Assembly (NCBI GenBank): GCA_963693285.1
Contig: OY848927.1
Span: 4,454,643-4,518,642 of the forward strand
Direction of reading: 5' to 3'
DNA length: 64,000 bases
Source: Xestospongia muta
Taxonomy: Eukaryota; Porifera; Demospongiae; Haplosclerida; Petrosiidae
The notes beneath the pieces were generated by a model that had not been told where the DNA came from, ran no database searches, and was given only the letters and a program-made list of their open reading frames with translations. This document shows positions 1 to 18,286 of this stretch, one piece after another (within the stretch, counting starts at the first letter, position 1; each line of letters starts with the position of its first letter). The translations under genes and the position numbers were made by a program.

Positions 1-529
1 CTCAAACATCATGTGATTTCAGCAGATGTTCATAGTGTATTCAACTGAGAAAACTCTAATTCATCTACAACATAATGGTATTCCTATAATGTAGTGACTA
101 TTCATAAAGCACAGGAAGTACATAATTTTATGCGAAGTTAATACATTTTAGGTTCTAAGGTTAAGGCTTAGGTTCTAGGGTTAATTTCTTCATTGAAGTA
201 AGCACTTTTTGTGCAGTACAAATAGCCTTCCTAAAATCACTAAGTCTATTGATGAGTTAACAGTATATAAGAAAGGACCCGTACAATATACATTTTCCAA
301 TTAGCAACGGCTAGCTAGTTGGAAAATCTAAAAATGGACTAGCTCACTGTCAATGCTGTACTGAGGTTTACACTTCCACACTGTTTTTATTTACTTATTT
401 GAGGTCAGTTTAGTAGCAAAAACTTTCAGTTCAAAAATAAAGTTGTGTCCAAATAAAATCTTCAATCAATAAATTTATTAATTATTAATTAATCAATATT
501 AATTATTAATTATCGTTTAATTAACAAAT
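1..529. other. Upstream AT-rich non-coding stretch
   Basis: No exon or RNA gene was recognised. The last 70 bases before the ATG at 530 are dominated by TTAATTA-type repeats. They may hold the 5' UTR and promoter of the LEM2/MAN1-like gene, but no clear core element stands out. Confidence 0.5.
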
Positions 530-6502
<5,973 letters not shown>

Positions 6503-9500
6503 GAGACAAGAAAACAAATGTTTGAGTTAGTACTAAACTTAATATCAAATTGTGTGCTTTTCAAAGATTCCTTTTACATTTAAATTTTTTGGTACATGTC
6601 CACTAACTAACCACTGGCCAGATTCTAATAATATTTCACAAATTAAACCTTTCCTTGAGAGAACACTCACCACATAAATTACTACCGTTGTGAGAATGTG
6701 TGTTGATGGTTAGTATGTAGATTTCCTCTTTAACTGTAATATTGTATTTAAGTCCCTGTGGTGGGACTATACTAATCACAATACTTCCATTGTTTACATG
6801 CTGTCTGTATCTTATCTTTATACACACAAGTGTTCATAGAGATTTTGTGTGGCCTCTGAAGGGTTGGACTTTGGCAATTGGAGATGAGGTTCAAACAGCA
6901 ACTTCAATCTTTGTTGCTGATAAGTAAAACCACTCACCTGTGGGTGATTGGATAACATCATCCTTGATTATCTGATAAACATGATATTTCCTTCAGTAAA
7001 TTCATGACACTAGTTGTAAGATGTTGAACGTGATAAGGCCCACCTGGAGTTACTAGATACTCTACTAGAGATAACTTCATTTAAGTCGTATTTAATCAGT
7101 CTTCAAAAATACAAGAATTTGATTCATGACATAGTGTTAATACTATTATGAAGTTTTACTCCAGTTTTCATTGACTGTCTCTGATGTGTTGACCTTTACC
7201 ATACTGTCTTAAGTGGAAATAATATGCCCCATAGTCTATGTATACGTACATGTATTGAAGTTCTCTATTTAGCAGATGCCCATAGTCTATCTACATGTAC
7301 ATGTATGTAGTATGTACTGATGTTCCTATATAGACACAGTCTAATTACAATTTCCCCGTTTACTCTCTTATCACCATTGGTGGTCCTCTTGTACATTTGT
7401 ATTTAGACGGCGTATCCTTTGTATGTATCAGATTATTTACATTGAAAGTATGTCCTTTTTCCTGCATACAACATTCCATGTACAGATCCATCTTAACGTT
7501 TACTAAACAATCTTCATCGTTATGTTCATTGAGCTTTAACCTCTAAAGTCGTGTTATTAAATTTTTAGACTTTCTGGTGAACGCATTATCTAACTTGTTA
7601 CAGATAACAAAGTTGGTCTTTCCTCTTCAGCTGTTTATCACTGCTCATGTTAGCAATATTCACAAGCTATCGATTACCCATGGGAGACCTCTCCAGTTAC
7701 TTGTATAGACTACAAGATAATTGATTTGTTATTTTTTATCTAACTTTCCTATGGAGTCCTTAAATATAAATTATCAAACATTACAGGAGACTTCACCACA
7801 TTGTTCATTCACATGTACAAGTACTCACAGGTAGTACCACATGCTTGTATTAACATCATATGCATTTCTAGTACTGTTACTAGTCAGTATTGTACTGATA
7901 ATATAGGTATATTCCATTTAAATACATGTACATTATTTTCTAGACAACACAAGCGGATTGTGAAGTGAACTTGACTTCGTTAGTAACTATAACACTTTTA
8001 AATATTTGAATAAATGTGGTCAGTATTCATATGGCATCTCTGTAGTAGTAGTGGTAATAATATCGCAACATTGTATTGCTTTATTGACGAGGACCATTAG
8101 CTACAATACTGTAATGTAACCAAAACAGGCTGTCAGTTAGTATAATGTACTAGTGAACTATGCGCATGTAGTATCATTGGAGAACATATGATGAACATGT
8201 AGGTTTTCAGCCGAAGTATTACATTACAATAGGAACATGTAGTTTGTGTACAGTGTTAACTCCTACACAATTTAATTAACCCTTTTAAGGCCATAGACCA
8301 ACAGCTGGCTACAATGACACAATAACATAATTCAGTTCTTATGACCACAATACAAAATAATATGGATGTCGCATCATCAGCTGATAAGAAAAAATGAACA
8401 CGATGCCAACAACAATTTAATTAATAAACACATATACGATGCCACGGTATAAAAATTGTATTTATACATTATTAATACTCATTTCTATTACTATAAGGTT
8501 AATATGTTAACTGGTTAAGGTGTCTTGTTGGGCATTGGTTGGCGTGTCTGTTGATACTCAGCTGTCTCTGTTTGTATGCAATCATCTAGTGTTATGTACA
8601 TATGACTTGACATTATATTACCTTATTCAGTATCTCAAATTATAGTAATTGAAATCTGTGGGTGTGTCTGTGTGCACGAGTGTGTATGACTCCCTAAATT
8701 CTTGGGAAGACAATCTGTAATACTGTAGTAGTTGTTATATATAGCACAGATGAGGAGGAGAAATTTTATCGTAAACAATTGATTTTTTAATGATATCATT
8801 GATCACATTATACTGAACAGAGAATATAGACATTCGATTTCTTGTCAGTGTGTGTGTGTAGGTGAGTATAGGTGAGGTGTTTGTGTAGTATGGTGATATT
8901 ATCAGAAGGTGGTTTGAGTGGTTTAGGCAGTATTCTGTGTATAACAACTCTTAAGTTGTATTGGGACTTAGGAGGGGCTTCAATGAAACACATACAGATC
9001 AACTAGTATTGTACTCTTTTGTACTCTGAAGTGGGTTTGTATGTACCATCCCTTCCACGTTGTGGTTAATTGTACAGTCTCTTATGCTATGTACCACTAA
9101 TCTAAACATACCCACTAGCTTTTGTTATATTTGGACCTTGAAAGTATTCTTGTAAGCCCCTCACAATACCAGCCTTCTTCAAAAGTATTATTCCATGAAT
9201 TGATTGACTGTACATGGATACAAGGACCATGTAATCCTCTGTGATTTTATATACAGCGTCCTAAATGGTTACTATTGACATTAGCAATCTTACCACATGT
9301 AGCCAGATATGGTCAATCTAACCTAATGTAGCCTAATAAAAGACCACTCTCATGTAGACTGCCCTCACCTACACAGCTGTTACTGTGGGCATTATATATG
9401 TCATGGATTATTAGTTGTGTGAGCAATCCATTAGTAGTCTGGCAATGGTGACTAGTTGTTTTCATAACAGGGCATTCAGCTCACTAATGAGCAAACTCTT

Positions 9501-10650
9501 CAAACTTTATAATATTTCTCAATTTAAACGCAATATCTAATGGGATTCCAATACAAATTGATTTGTTTTTTGTCTGTTGAAATAGTCAGTGGGGTCTGTT
9601 GACCTAACAGGATATACCAATATACCATTATATGACTGACTGGCCAATTTCTATTGTACTGCACATATACTAGTGTGAAAAAACAGGAAGTTATAATGAT
9701 GTTAGGTTGGCTCCAATTTCCTGAGTGGGTATTACAATATAAGTTCCAATTCCTTTGAAGCCAAATGTTCTTGGTATAGTAGATATGAGTCATTTAGTTT
9801 GGCCATACATAGTGATGGTATGATCATAACTGACCACTCACACGACTTTTATTACAAGTAGTAATGCTAATAATTCTATTCAACTTACCTCATTCAATAA
9901 GTGTTTGAATACTACAATACACCTCAACAATATTCAATTTGTGGGATTTGCACTTGTAGTGTACGTATGCTAGTGTTGTTTTTGTATACAATGCTATTCT
10001 ATGTTGTAAAGCTAGCTCTTTGCTTTTGTTCATAGGGCAAAGTCCAGCTGTTATTCTTTAGCCATATGATAATAGAAGTAGTTGACACTTTGTTTCATTA
10101 GTATTCACATTTAACCTCTAATTTCAACTATGAGCACGCTTATTGTATTAGTTAGCACAATATGTGTTTGTGTACATGTACTATGTCTTGTTGTTTTGTA
10201 TGACCTAATGTTTTCTCTTTGTCATAAGAAATCCCTGTTCAGTGTTATCATTACTGACAGCCGGGAAAACATTAAAATACCTCCAAAGAAAGTGTGTTGG
10301 TTTTTCTTCACAAAAAAGCAATTTATTTAGGGAAGCGATGATGTTGATTAGCTTTCTTTTTTGTGTTAAGTGATATGTACTACTACCACTCACTGAATGC
10401 CTATTATTATGGTATTGGTGTAGCTATGCTATCACAAAGTCGGTGAAAAGTACACTTTAGAGTTTCTGTTATTACTAATAACATATATTGTCAAACATCA
10501 CCATTATAGTATGTGCATGTCACAATCGCGATTACCTCACCTGATAATAATTCCAGAGTTGGATGTTGTTATTATAGTCATCAAGTATGTATACAAAATA
10601 TCTCACATCCGTTAGGGACACAAAGAAAGGAAGCGAACCAACCGCAATTA
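6503..10650. other. 4.1 kb with no recognisable gene
   Basis: Begins with the probable 3' UTR of the LEM2/MAN1-like gene. The rest is AT-rich with only short chance reading frames and no exon-like block with family similarity. No RNA gene was recognised. Confidence 0.5.
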
Positions 10651-10689
10651 ATTATTACTACGTATCATAGCTACCTTGGAGAGAATTTG

Positions 10690-10722
10690 ATTGGTCGAAT
10701 TTGGACACGCCTCTTACGTCAT
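10690..10722 (+). promoter_or_regulatory. Candidate promoter elements of the BTG/Tob gene
   Basis: An inverted CCAAT box (ATTGGT, 10690-10695) and a CRE-like TTACGTCA (10714-10721) lie 150-180 bases upstream of the BTG/Tob ATG. Vertebrate BTG genes are immediate-early genes with such elements. The regulatory role here is inferred only. Confidence 0.4.
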
Positions 10723-10869
10723 TGTTTTCCCCAGAGTAGATAAGACTCGCCCTGTCAGCAGTAAGTTATCGTAGAGTGCTCTTCGAGTTTGTTAGCAGAT
10801 TAGAAAGAGAAAAGACTGAAGGTACAGGAGTGAGAATTGACGATTATTGCCAAGTATTTACGAAGAATA

Positions 10870-11376
10870 ATGAAGACAGAACTTTCGTGTGCGTGCGAGT
10901 TTTTGGCGAGAATTCTCCTGTCGAAAAACTTACCCATCCAATTTATCAAACCTTTCTCGAAAAGATTAGAAGAGCTTTTAGAAGCTAGATATAGAGACCA
11001 CTGGCACCCAGAGAACCCAAGAAAAGGGAGTGCCTATCGCTGTATTAGAATCAATGGCAGAATGGATCCTGTAATCAGCGAAGCAGCCAAAGTGACCGGG
11101 CTGTCAAATATTGCCAGATATCTACCCAAAGAGTTTACAATGTGGATAGACCCAAACGAGGTATCGTATAGATTTGGAGAAGACGGTAGTATATGTCAAT
11201 GTCCATTAAATCCAACAACTGAGCTTGATGACTATCTCTTCTCGGAGACTGTAAGATGTGAGTCAACTGACTGGTCAGCAAAACCAGTTCCTCGACCATC
11301 ATTCTTCAACATGTACCCAAACAGTATGTCATCACCAACACTAACATTTGAGACTCCCATAAGTGTCCGTGTATAA
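10870..11376 (+). CDS. BTG/Tob family anti-proliferative protein
   Basis: Single-exon gene for a 168-residue protein of the BTG/Tob family, small proteins that bind the CAF1 (CNOT7/8) deadenylase and restrain proliferation. The APRO domain fills most of the chain. Box A is seen as YRDHWHPENPRKGSAYRCIR and box B as MWIDPNEVSYRFGEDGSIC, both very close to vertebrate BTG1/BTG2. The open frame runs upstream to 10837 with no ATG there. The ATG at 10870 gives MKTELSCACEFLARIL, which matches the usual family start. The C-terminal tail is short and Ser/Pro-rich, closer to BTG1/2 than to the long Tob tail. Vertebrate BTG1/2 genes have an intron in the domain; none is present here. AATAAA at 11401 is a likely poly(A) signal. 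Confidence 0.93.
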   Translation: MKTELSCACEFLARILLSKNLPIQFIKPFSKRLEELLEARYRDHWHPENPRKGSAYRCIRINGRMDPVISEAAKVTGLSNIARYLPKEFTMWIDPNEVSYRFGEDGSICQCPLNPTTELDDYLFSETVRCESTDWSAKPVPRPSFFNMYPNSMSSPTLTFETPISVRV

Positions 11377-11400
11377 AGTAATACCTCGTAATAACTTGCT

Positions 11401-11406
11401 AATAAA
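11401..11406 (+). terminator. Poly(A) signal of the BTG/Tob gene
   Basis: AATAAA 25 bases past the stop codon, followed by a T-rich stretch. Confidence 0.5.
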
Positions 11407-14400
11407 TTAACTGTATCATTATTGCAATTTATTATTTTCAGCACTCCTTTTTTGTTTGTTCGTTCTCAAAATTGATGGACAAAACCAAATTTATTTTTTT
11501 TATCAGGAATTTTCAGGTCAACCATAACTATTTGTACATGGCATTTAAATTTTTTTTCTTTACCGACCACACTTTACTGTTTCGTTTTTCCTTATACTTT
11601 TTGATCTGTGTAGATTATTTCTTTTGTACGTGTGTACATGTTGTGCTTCCATGTGCCACAGTGCACTGTGATATACCACTGCATGACACAGTATATCTGT
11701 ATAAAATTATGTTCTTGTTCAGCCCTGTGTATCACTCATTTATGGAAAAAAATATCAACAGTTTTAACTGATCTTAACAACGTCAAATACCAATGGAGTA
11801 ATAATTATATAAGTTAAATTGATTCAGCCATAATTATAGAAGTAACCGGCTTTGATGTTTTAACACAAAGTGAGAACATATGTTAGTTGAGTAATACATG
11901 AAGATAACACTGACATATGAAACACCATGTTTTTCCCTAATAAGGCAGTAGATGACATAACTATTACATCATCCATTCTCTGTTTCCCTGGTAGAATCCC
12001 CATGAGTGTGGTTAAGTGTTATGTGCTGAATTGGCAAAAAAATAACTCGGCCATAATATGACAAGTAGACATAATATGTCTTCACAGTCAATATCAATTT
12101 AACAGTTATTGTTTAGAAAGTCAACTTGAAACTGTCTCCTTTAAAAATAATCTAAGTTAGATTGTTTACAGGTCATGTATGGTTCAGTTACAATACAGAC
12201 TTTTAACAATTCATTATCAGATAGACGGTCACTATAGTACAGCTATAATGTCTGTTATAATTATGAAGTTGTTAACTTACATAAGTACAGTATATTTATG
12301 TATCTTATAAGGCACAATGACCACATCAAGTTGTTAATAGAGACTCCATTGATAATAACAGTGACATAACAGGAGGATAACTTCTTGGTACATCCTGTCC
12401 AGATGTACACACAGGTTGTCCAACATTAGGCCTCCAAATTTTCCTTCTCTTGTTCACACGCATGGTGATAATTAATGTCAGTGATTTTGAGAGTGCATTA
12501 CAGATGAAACAACACTAAAGCTATTAATGATAATAATAATATGATTAAATATAATGATGTACTATTGTCATACAGACAGTTTCATCTCAAGTAATTTGTT
12601 AATGACAGCTATAATAATTGCAAGCAGGCAACTTATGTAATTATGTATAAAGTTAATTGAATATAGCTGAGTCAGTTTGACCTAATTAGACAGACTATAC
12701 TTACTCAGCAATAAATTCTAACAAATTCATCTAGACAATTCTATAGTAATATTGCACTAAAGCAATACTATGTACTCTTCTTACTATAGTATGACTACGT
12801 ATATAGACACTTCTATGGTGTGAGGTCTACATAATTCTAGTTTGTCTTAGTCGGGAATGTCTAATGCAAGAGACTATTTTGATTGATTGTGATTTCCATG
12901 GTAACAGATATGAGTTCAACAATAGGTTTAGGTAGCTTCATGAATTTTGTAATACAGCTAATAGCTTCATGGTTGGTAGTGTATTCATGAGCATTGCTAC
13001 ATATGTTGTCTTTATCTGGAAGAGCATTAAGAGTAATCATGAGAAGGATGAGGAGGCAGTATTAAGTAAACGTAATTATACTGTAAATGATTCTAGTTAT
13101 GATATTCAGAGCTCTTTGAATTTGCTACATAACTAAAGAATTAATATTTAATACTAGTTTTTATATACTGTTAATGTCATATATATTTATATGGCATGTA
13201 TTAACGTATTAAGACAAGTTAGAATTGATGGTGTTTATCATGACGACAGTTACTAAGCAACAAAAAGTATATCACTATGAGGTTGAGCTTAAAAGATTGT
13301 ATATTCTACTTGTTTGCTAGTAATTACTTAAAGCAGACACATAACATCATTAACATACAACATAACTATTAGACTCTGACTACAACACTATTATTACCTC
13401 TATCTATCTACTGATTAAAGGAGGATCCCCGTTTTGGATTGCGCTAATTCGTAGGGGACTTTAACTTAGTTGTGGGGTGTCCTTTTAGAGAGACATCATT
13501 ACTGTACACACACATTATGTCTGTCTCTGTTTTTGTCAGCTTGTGTTTGAAAACACATCACTTTTGTTTCACTTGGTTTGTTAATGACACCACCACATAC
13601 TGATTTTAATCTGTGATGGTGTTAGAAAACAGCTAATCTACTCCTAAAAAAACAAGTACCAGCTGTGTCTTAGTAAGGGTGTTATAAATTTTAATAACTG
13701 TTGTTATTGTAACAACAGTATTTAATTCATACCAAAGAGGGGAGGGATTATAAAACACACTGACAAGATAATATAATATATTTATTTAATATACTTGCAT
13801 TGCTGTCTCATTCCAAAATTATGCAAGGATATTTTTCCCTTTGCCTGCCAAGACCTCATCCTTTGTTGATAGTAAACAATGCTATCTGAGTGTCAACATT
13901 GACAGCACTGGAATTATATAATTTTAACTGTAAAGCAGACCACAATATTACAGACATCATATCATAATAATAATGTTATAGAATGGTTGCCCACCATTCT
14001 AGTACGAGTACATCAGTAGGTTAGTTTAGTTTAGGAAGAAGACAGACAAGTTTGTTGACAGTTATGGAATACTTAGTACAAACTTTACACGGTCAAGATG
14101 ATGGTGATATTAGGAGCATTGAATGTGTCCAACATCTTATGCCCTTTGTCCTATTAATCTAGTATTACAGGTGTAGACTTTAGACTTTCTATGAACTTTG
14201 CAATGTCTGGTTCAATCAATATTATCACAACATACAGAGATTGAAACACAATCTTTATAAATTATATCCATAACACCACTGAAGTCATTGTTTTAGAGCT
14301 CTCTGTAGCTAGTACAACTACACAAGACATTGAAGATGGTGGTACTCTTCAATAAACCGGAGATAAAAACAATACCACTGTAACGCATTACGTGAAATGG

Positions 14401-15090
14401 TTTCCCTAGGAGATGAAACAAACAGTCTAAAATGTGATAATCTTTTGGGCACTTATGTATGCAACGTGATTCTCCCTTTGAAAGTTTAGTCTTTATAAGG
14501 ACATATTTAGTAAATGTTACTTCGCTTGCTATGAAATTTGCTAGGTAGAATTCTTTCAACAAAGGATATTTCTATAATCAGGTTAATTAAAATGGCATGA
14601 CTTAAAAGAAGCTTAACAATGCAACAGGATAACAACATTGTACATACCAATATGTAATACATGGGCTATACCTTCATAACCTGCATACAATGATATTATA
14701 TAGTTTTTATACATGCAAATACAGTCACTTTCTAATAGTGTTGTCTTATCACCAAGTTTGTTGATGGATCTAATAGTCTCGCCTACTATGTGCTAATCTA
14801 AATAGGTACTCACTCTCTCTATTAAATGTTCAATGTATATAGCACATTAAAGTCCATAGTCACCCTTAGTATATTGGATCTTGTTAATGACTACTAGAGA
14901 GCTGTTAACTATAGTCAATGATAGTGTTTGACTAATGTTACATCCAATAGTCTAAATTTAGTTTTTGGATTTGTTATATTTGCTGTTTTGTTTACATTTT
15001 TAGTGTTATTATAAATATTTTAATAATTATATAGAGATGTGTTTACTACTGATAGCTCAACTGTTTCATTATATGGACTCCAAAACTCAC
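11407..15090. other. 3.7 kb with no firm gene
   Basis: AT-rich, with stop-dense reading frames on both strands. The right part must hold the unresolved 3' end of the phosphatase gene that starts at 16673 on the minus strand. I found no convincing final exon. No RNA gene was recognised. Confidence 0.45.
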
Positions 15091-15174
15091 CAGTAATATC
15101 TTAAAGAATGTTGACTGAATAGACCTTATACATTTATATATTACGTATTACACATAATTATTTAATTGTCTTAC

Positions 15175-16673
15175 ATATCTCTTGATTGAACGTGGTTATC
15201 AATGGACAATGCATCAGTGAACGTCATATTGAGATATTTCATATAATAGGCTCCACTGACTTCACCAGTTCTGTCTGTACCAGCCTATCATATACCATGC
15301 AGAATAATGAATGCATATATAAAAGCGTGCTTTACCTCGCAATGTGTATAGATAACAACAGGGTCTGGTTGTGTTAGTAGATTTCTTAGAAAGTCCATGA
15401 GATCTGGAAGCTGATCAAAGGATGTAGTTTCGTAGATTCTTAGTATATCCTAGAAGAGACTGAGAATAACTATTGTTGTGTAATGCAATGTACTGGCAGT
15501 CTGTGGCAGATATTCTGCTTGTAGAAATTATTGTTGGTAGTTCAATTATACATTAGTATAGACTTATGAGAAGATTAGTATTATTGTATTGCATGCAATA
15601 GATGTGGGGTGGGCTATAGTGTGCTTTTGATATGATAATCAAAGCACTTTGTCTATGCTGCATTGAACAATATATTTGGTATAATGAATTAATGCTGAAT
15701 GCTAATTTATATTATGATATTATGACTACTATGCAACTCTCTGCTTACTTTTATAACTGTTAAATCATCTTGAGGTGGAGGTATAACACTGCCTGCAATA
15801 ACTTTGTTGTATAATTGACCCAAATTGGGATGAGATTCAAAGAAATCTTTTTCAATTTTGAGATCAAAATACTCAAACACATTGAGATAACTGAGGAAAT
15901 AGTAACACAAACACACACAAACACACAAGGCACATGGAGCTATATTATATATATGTACAATATGCAATAAATATGTTTAAGGTACAATTCCTAATGCTAG
16001 TTTGTCCAGTATGTGGTTTATTAAATTAAAGTCTGGTTAGTGCTTACTCAGCAATTATAACACGCCTCCAAATTATTTAGTGATATCAGTCTCTTTTGTG
16101 AATTTTTATAGTTCAAACTAAATGATCTAAATGATTATTAATCAATTATAATTAATTGACAATAGCCGCTAAATTCATACTCCAATTTATTAATAAGCCA
16201 CTAAAATGCAAATTAGATTGTACAACAGGTGTACAAATAGAAACAATATTGATAAATATGTCTTGTGATTTCCTGGAGTTCATATAGCTTATAGTATATA
16301 CAGCTGTGTGTTAATTGTTGTATAAATACTTGGTATTAAGAATACCTGACATCAATTAGGGTGAATTTTCTTGGTAATGAAAGGTTGTGTTTTTGAGCTA
16401 ATGAAGTCATTGTGGTTAAGATCTGTTGATAAGCAAAGGTTCCATTTATATTGGGCATATTACCACGAAATATAAAGTTGACTGGTTTGTTATGAGGATA
16501 ATAATCAATCCTGAAATGCATAATAGAAAATGAGCCACTCCCCCGGAGCTAATTTGTCAGTATTTAGTTTATACTTACAAGAGAGTTCTATCAGGATGAA
16601 ATTCCTCACTATTGCAATGAAATCCAGAGTTTAAGACAGAGAGAATTATAGCATAAATTAAAAAAGGCTCCAT
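15175..16673 (-). CDS. Predicted secreted PTP-like phosphatase, HCEAGTDRTG P-loop (3' end unresolved)
   Basis: Exons on the minus strand, all in phase: 16579-16673, 16346-16510, 15749-15890, 15336-15449, 15175-15284. The start MEPFLIYAIILSVLNSGFHC is a classical signal peptide, so the product should enter the secretory pathway. The mature part has NxT/NxS sites. After VVIYTHCE the next exon continues AGTDRTGEVSGAYYMKYLN, giving HCEAGTDRTG, a CX5R loop (Cys, five residues, Arg, Thr) typical of the tyrosine/dual-specificity phosphatase fold. The split of the loop by an intron (GAG|GCT) is in phase. A possible 24-base exon at 15091-15114 (IQHSLRYY) would extend it. The final exon was not found. 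Substrate unknown; the enzyme class is inferred from the loop only. The gene is divergent from MTIF3, 228 bp away. Confidence 0.75.
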
Positions 16674-16901
16674 AATTGTAATAGGTAAAATCCTGAGTGA
16701 CAAATAATTAATTAATTAATAGTTAATAATAACTGTATTTATATATTCACAACTATAAAAAGAGGTGTGTCGTTGAGCTCAGCTGTAATGGTATGTGACT
16801 TGATTTATGATAACTATTATTAATTAATTATAATAAATTGATAATCATTCTTTTCCTTCTGTTAATTGTCTATGATATAGTACATAAGTATCTCCTGTTT
16901 G
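16674..16901. promoter_or_regulatory. Shared 228-bp spacer between divergent genes
   Basis: Separates the start codons of the secreted phosphatase (minus) and MTIF3 (plus), so it must hold both promoters. It contains TTAATTAATTAAT-type AT blocks on both sides and no obvious TATA box in a clear position. Confidence 0.5.
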
Positions 16902-18092
16902 ATGGTGAGAGAAGATGCCATTGGTTTCTTCAGTCGTAACTCTTCAGTAATTTGTGGTCCAATAATTGCAATTCTCTGTTTACGTTGGCATGGCAACCAA
17001 AGATGTTTTAATACCTTTAACAACAGACAACTCTTAATGCCAATACGAATGTATCATACTTATCGTACATGTACTGTGAATTCATCATATCAAAGTGTTC
17101 GAACCAGTATCTCTCATCCTATCATCTATCCATTGCTGATTAACCATTGTTCCTATTCCAGACTTGTTCAATCGGCAATGAAGAGAAATAAAAAAATGAA
17201 AAATAAAAACATATTACTTATTGATAATAATGGAACAAATTTAGGAGTGACCTCAATGGATATTGCCCTACAAATGGCTGAAGCTCAAGGAATGACACTA
17301 GTTCAGGTATCATACATTGCTATTATATCTGATGATTACCTATTAGCTACATACAAAATAAATGTGGGTGGAGTCTCTCTAATTAAGGTTATGAAGTCTA
17401 ATAAAGATATTAGCAGTATTATCACATGTACTGTAGATCTAATAAACAATTATTACTAAAAGGATAAGCATTAGTTAAGAGTGCTCCTTAGCAGGGCCAG
17501 GAAGGATAGAAGCACTTATAACTAAATGTTTTCCTGCTTATTAAACTAGTGACCTCTCTCTGTAGTTAATTAATTTAATTGGAAAAACCACAAAGAACAA
17601 TAATGGTATCCTGAATTACAAGGTTTCCTTGTTAACAATACACAGTTAATCTTTTATATGTCTTTATCTATTGTTATTCCATTTAATTAGGTAGCTAAAG
17701 AAACTAAAGATAGGGAGGGTGTGTTTCGAATGATGACAAAGAAAGAAATTTGGGAAAATGAAAAGAAGGAACGTCTACTTAATAAGAAGGATCCCAGAGC
17801 CATTACTAAAGACATCAAAATGACAACCAACATTTCAGAAAACGATCTGATGACCAAAGTGAACCACATAAAACAGCTCCTAGAGAAAAAACACAATGTT
17901 CAAGTTTGGATTCAGCCCAAATTAAAGTATTATCAAAGAGAAATAGAATCACTACAGAAGAAGGAGAGAGCAAAGCAGTCTGAACTTTTATCTATGGTAG
18001 TTAAACAAATAAAGGATATAGGTGCTCCATTGTCACAAGAGAGGTGGTCAGCAAGAGGAGATTTAGTATGTATACTTAAATCCAATTTGTAA
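16902..18092 (+). CDS. MTIF3: Mitochondrial translation initiation factor IF-3
   Basis: Two exons, 16902-17306 and 17691-18092, giving 268 residues. IF-3 binds the small mitoribosomal subunit, prevents premature subunit joining and checks start-codon pairing. The first 80 residues or so are basic and hydroxylated, as expected of a mitochondrial targeting region. Then comes the N-terminal IF3 domain (ILLIDNNGTNLGVTSMDIAL, ending MAEAQGMTLVQV), a linker, and the C-terminal domain with NISENDLMTKVNHIKQLLEK and VQVWI, typical of the family. The intron is in phase 0 after LVQ. The open frame begins at 16899 with TTG; the ATG at 16902 is the likely start. Confidence 0.92.
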
Positions 18093-18286
18093 GAGACACT
18101 GTTAAGTTCTCTTTGACATGTACCAAATTTTGTTCTATTTCCATAAAATTGAGGATAGCTTTATATTATACAAGATAGTTTGAAGTTATAAACAAATAAT
18201 TACAAATGATTAAATATGGATATGGAATGAAATAAACAGCTATAATTAATTAGAGGGTGTAAATAATTTAATAATCTCAATATTTA
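18093..18286. other. Convergent 3' ends, 194 bp
   Basis: The stop codons of MTIF3 (plus) and the first GPR157-like gene (minus) are 194 bp apart, so the two 3' UTRs probably abut or overlap. Confidence 0.6.

Noticed and set aside
14293..14562. 89-codon minus-strand open frame as the phosphatase 3' exon
   Set aside because: Its content does not continue the phosphatase family pattern and no in-phase acceptor supports it.
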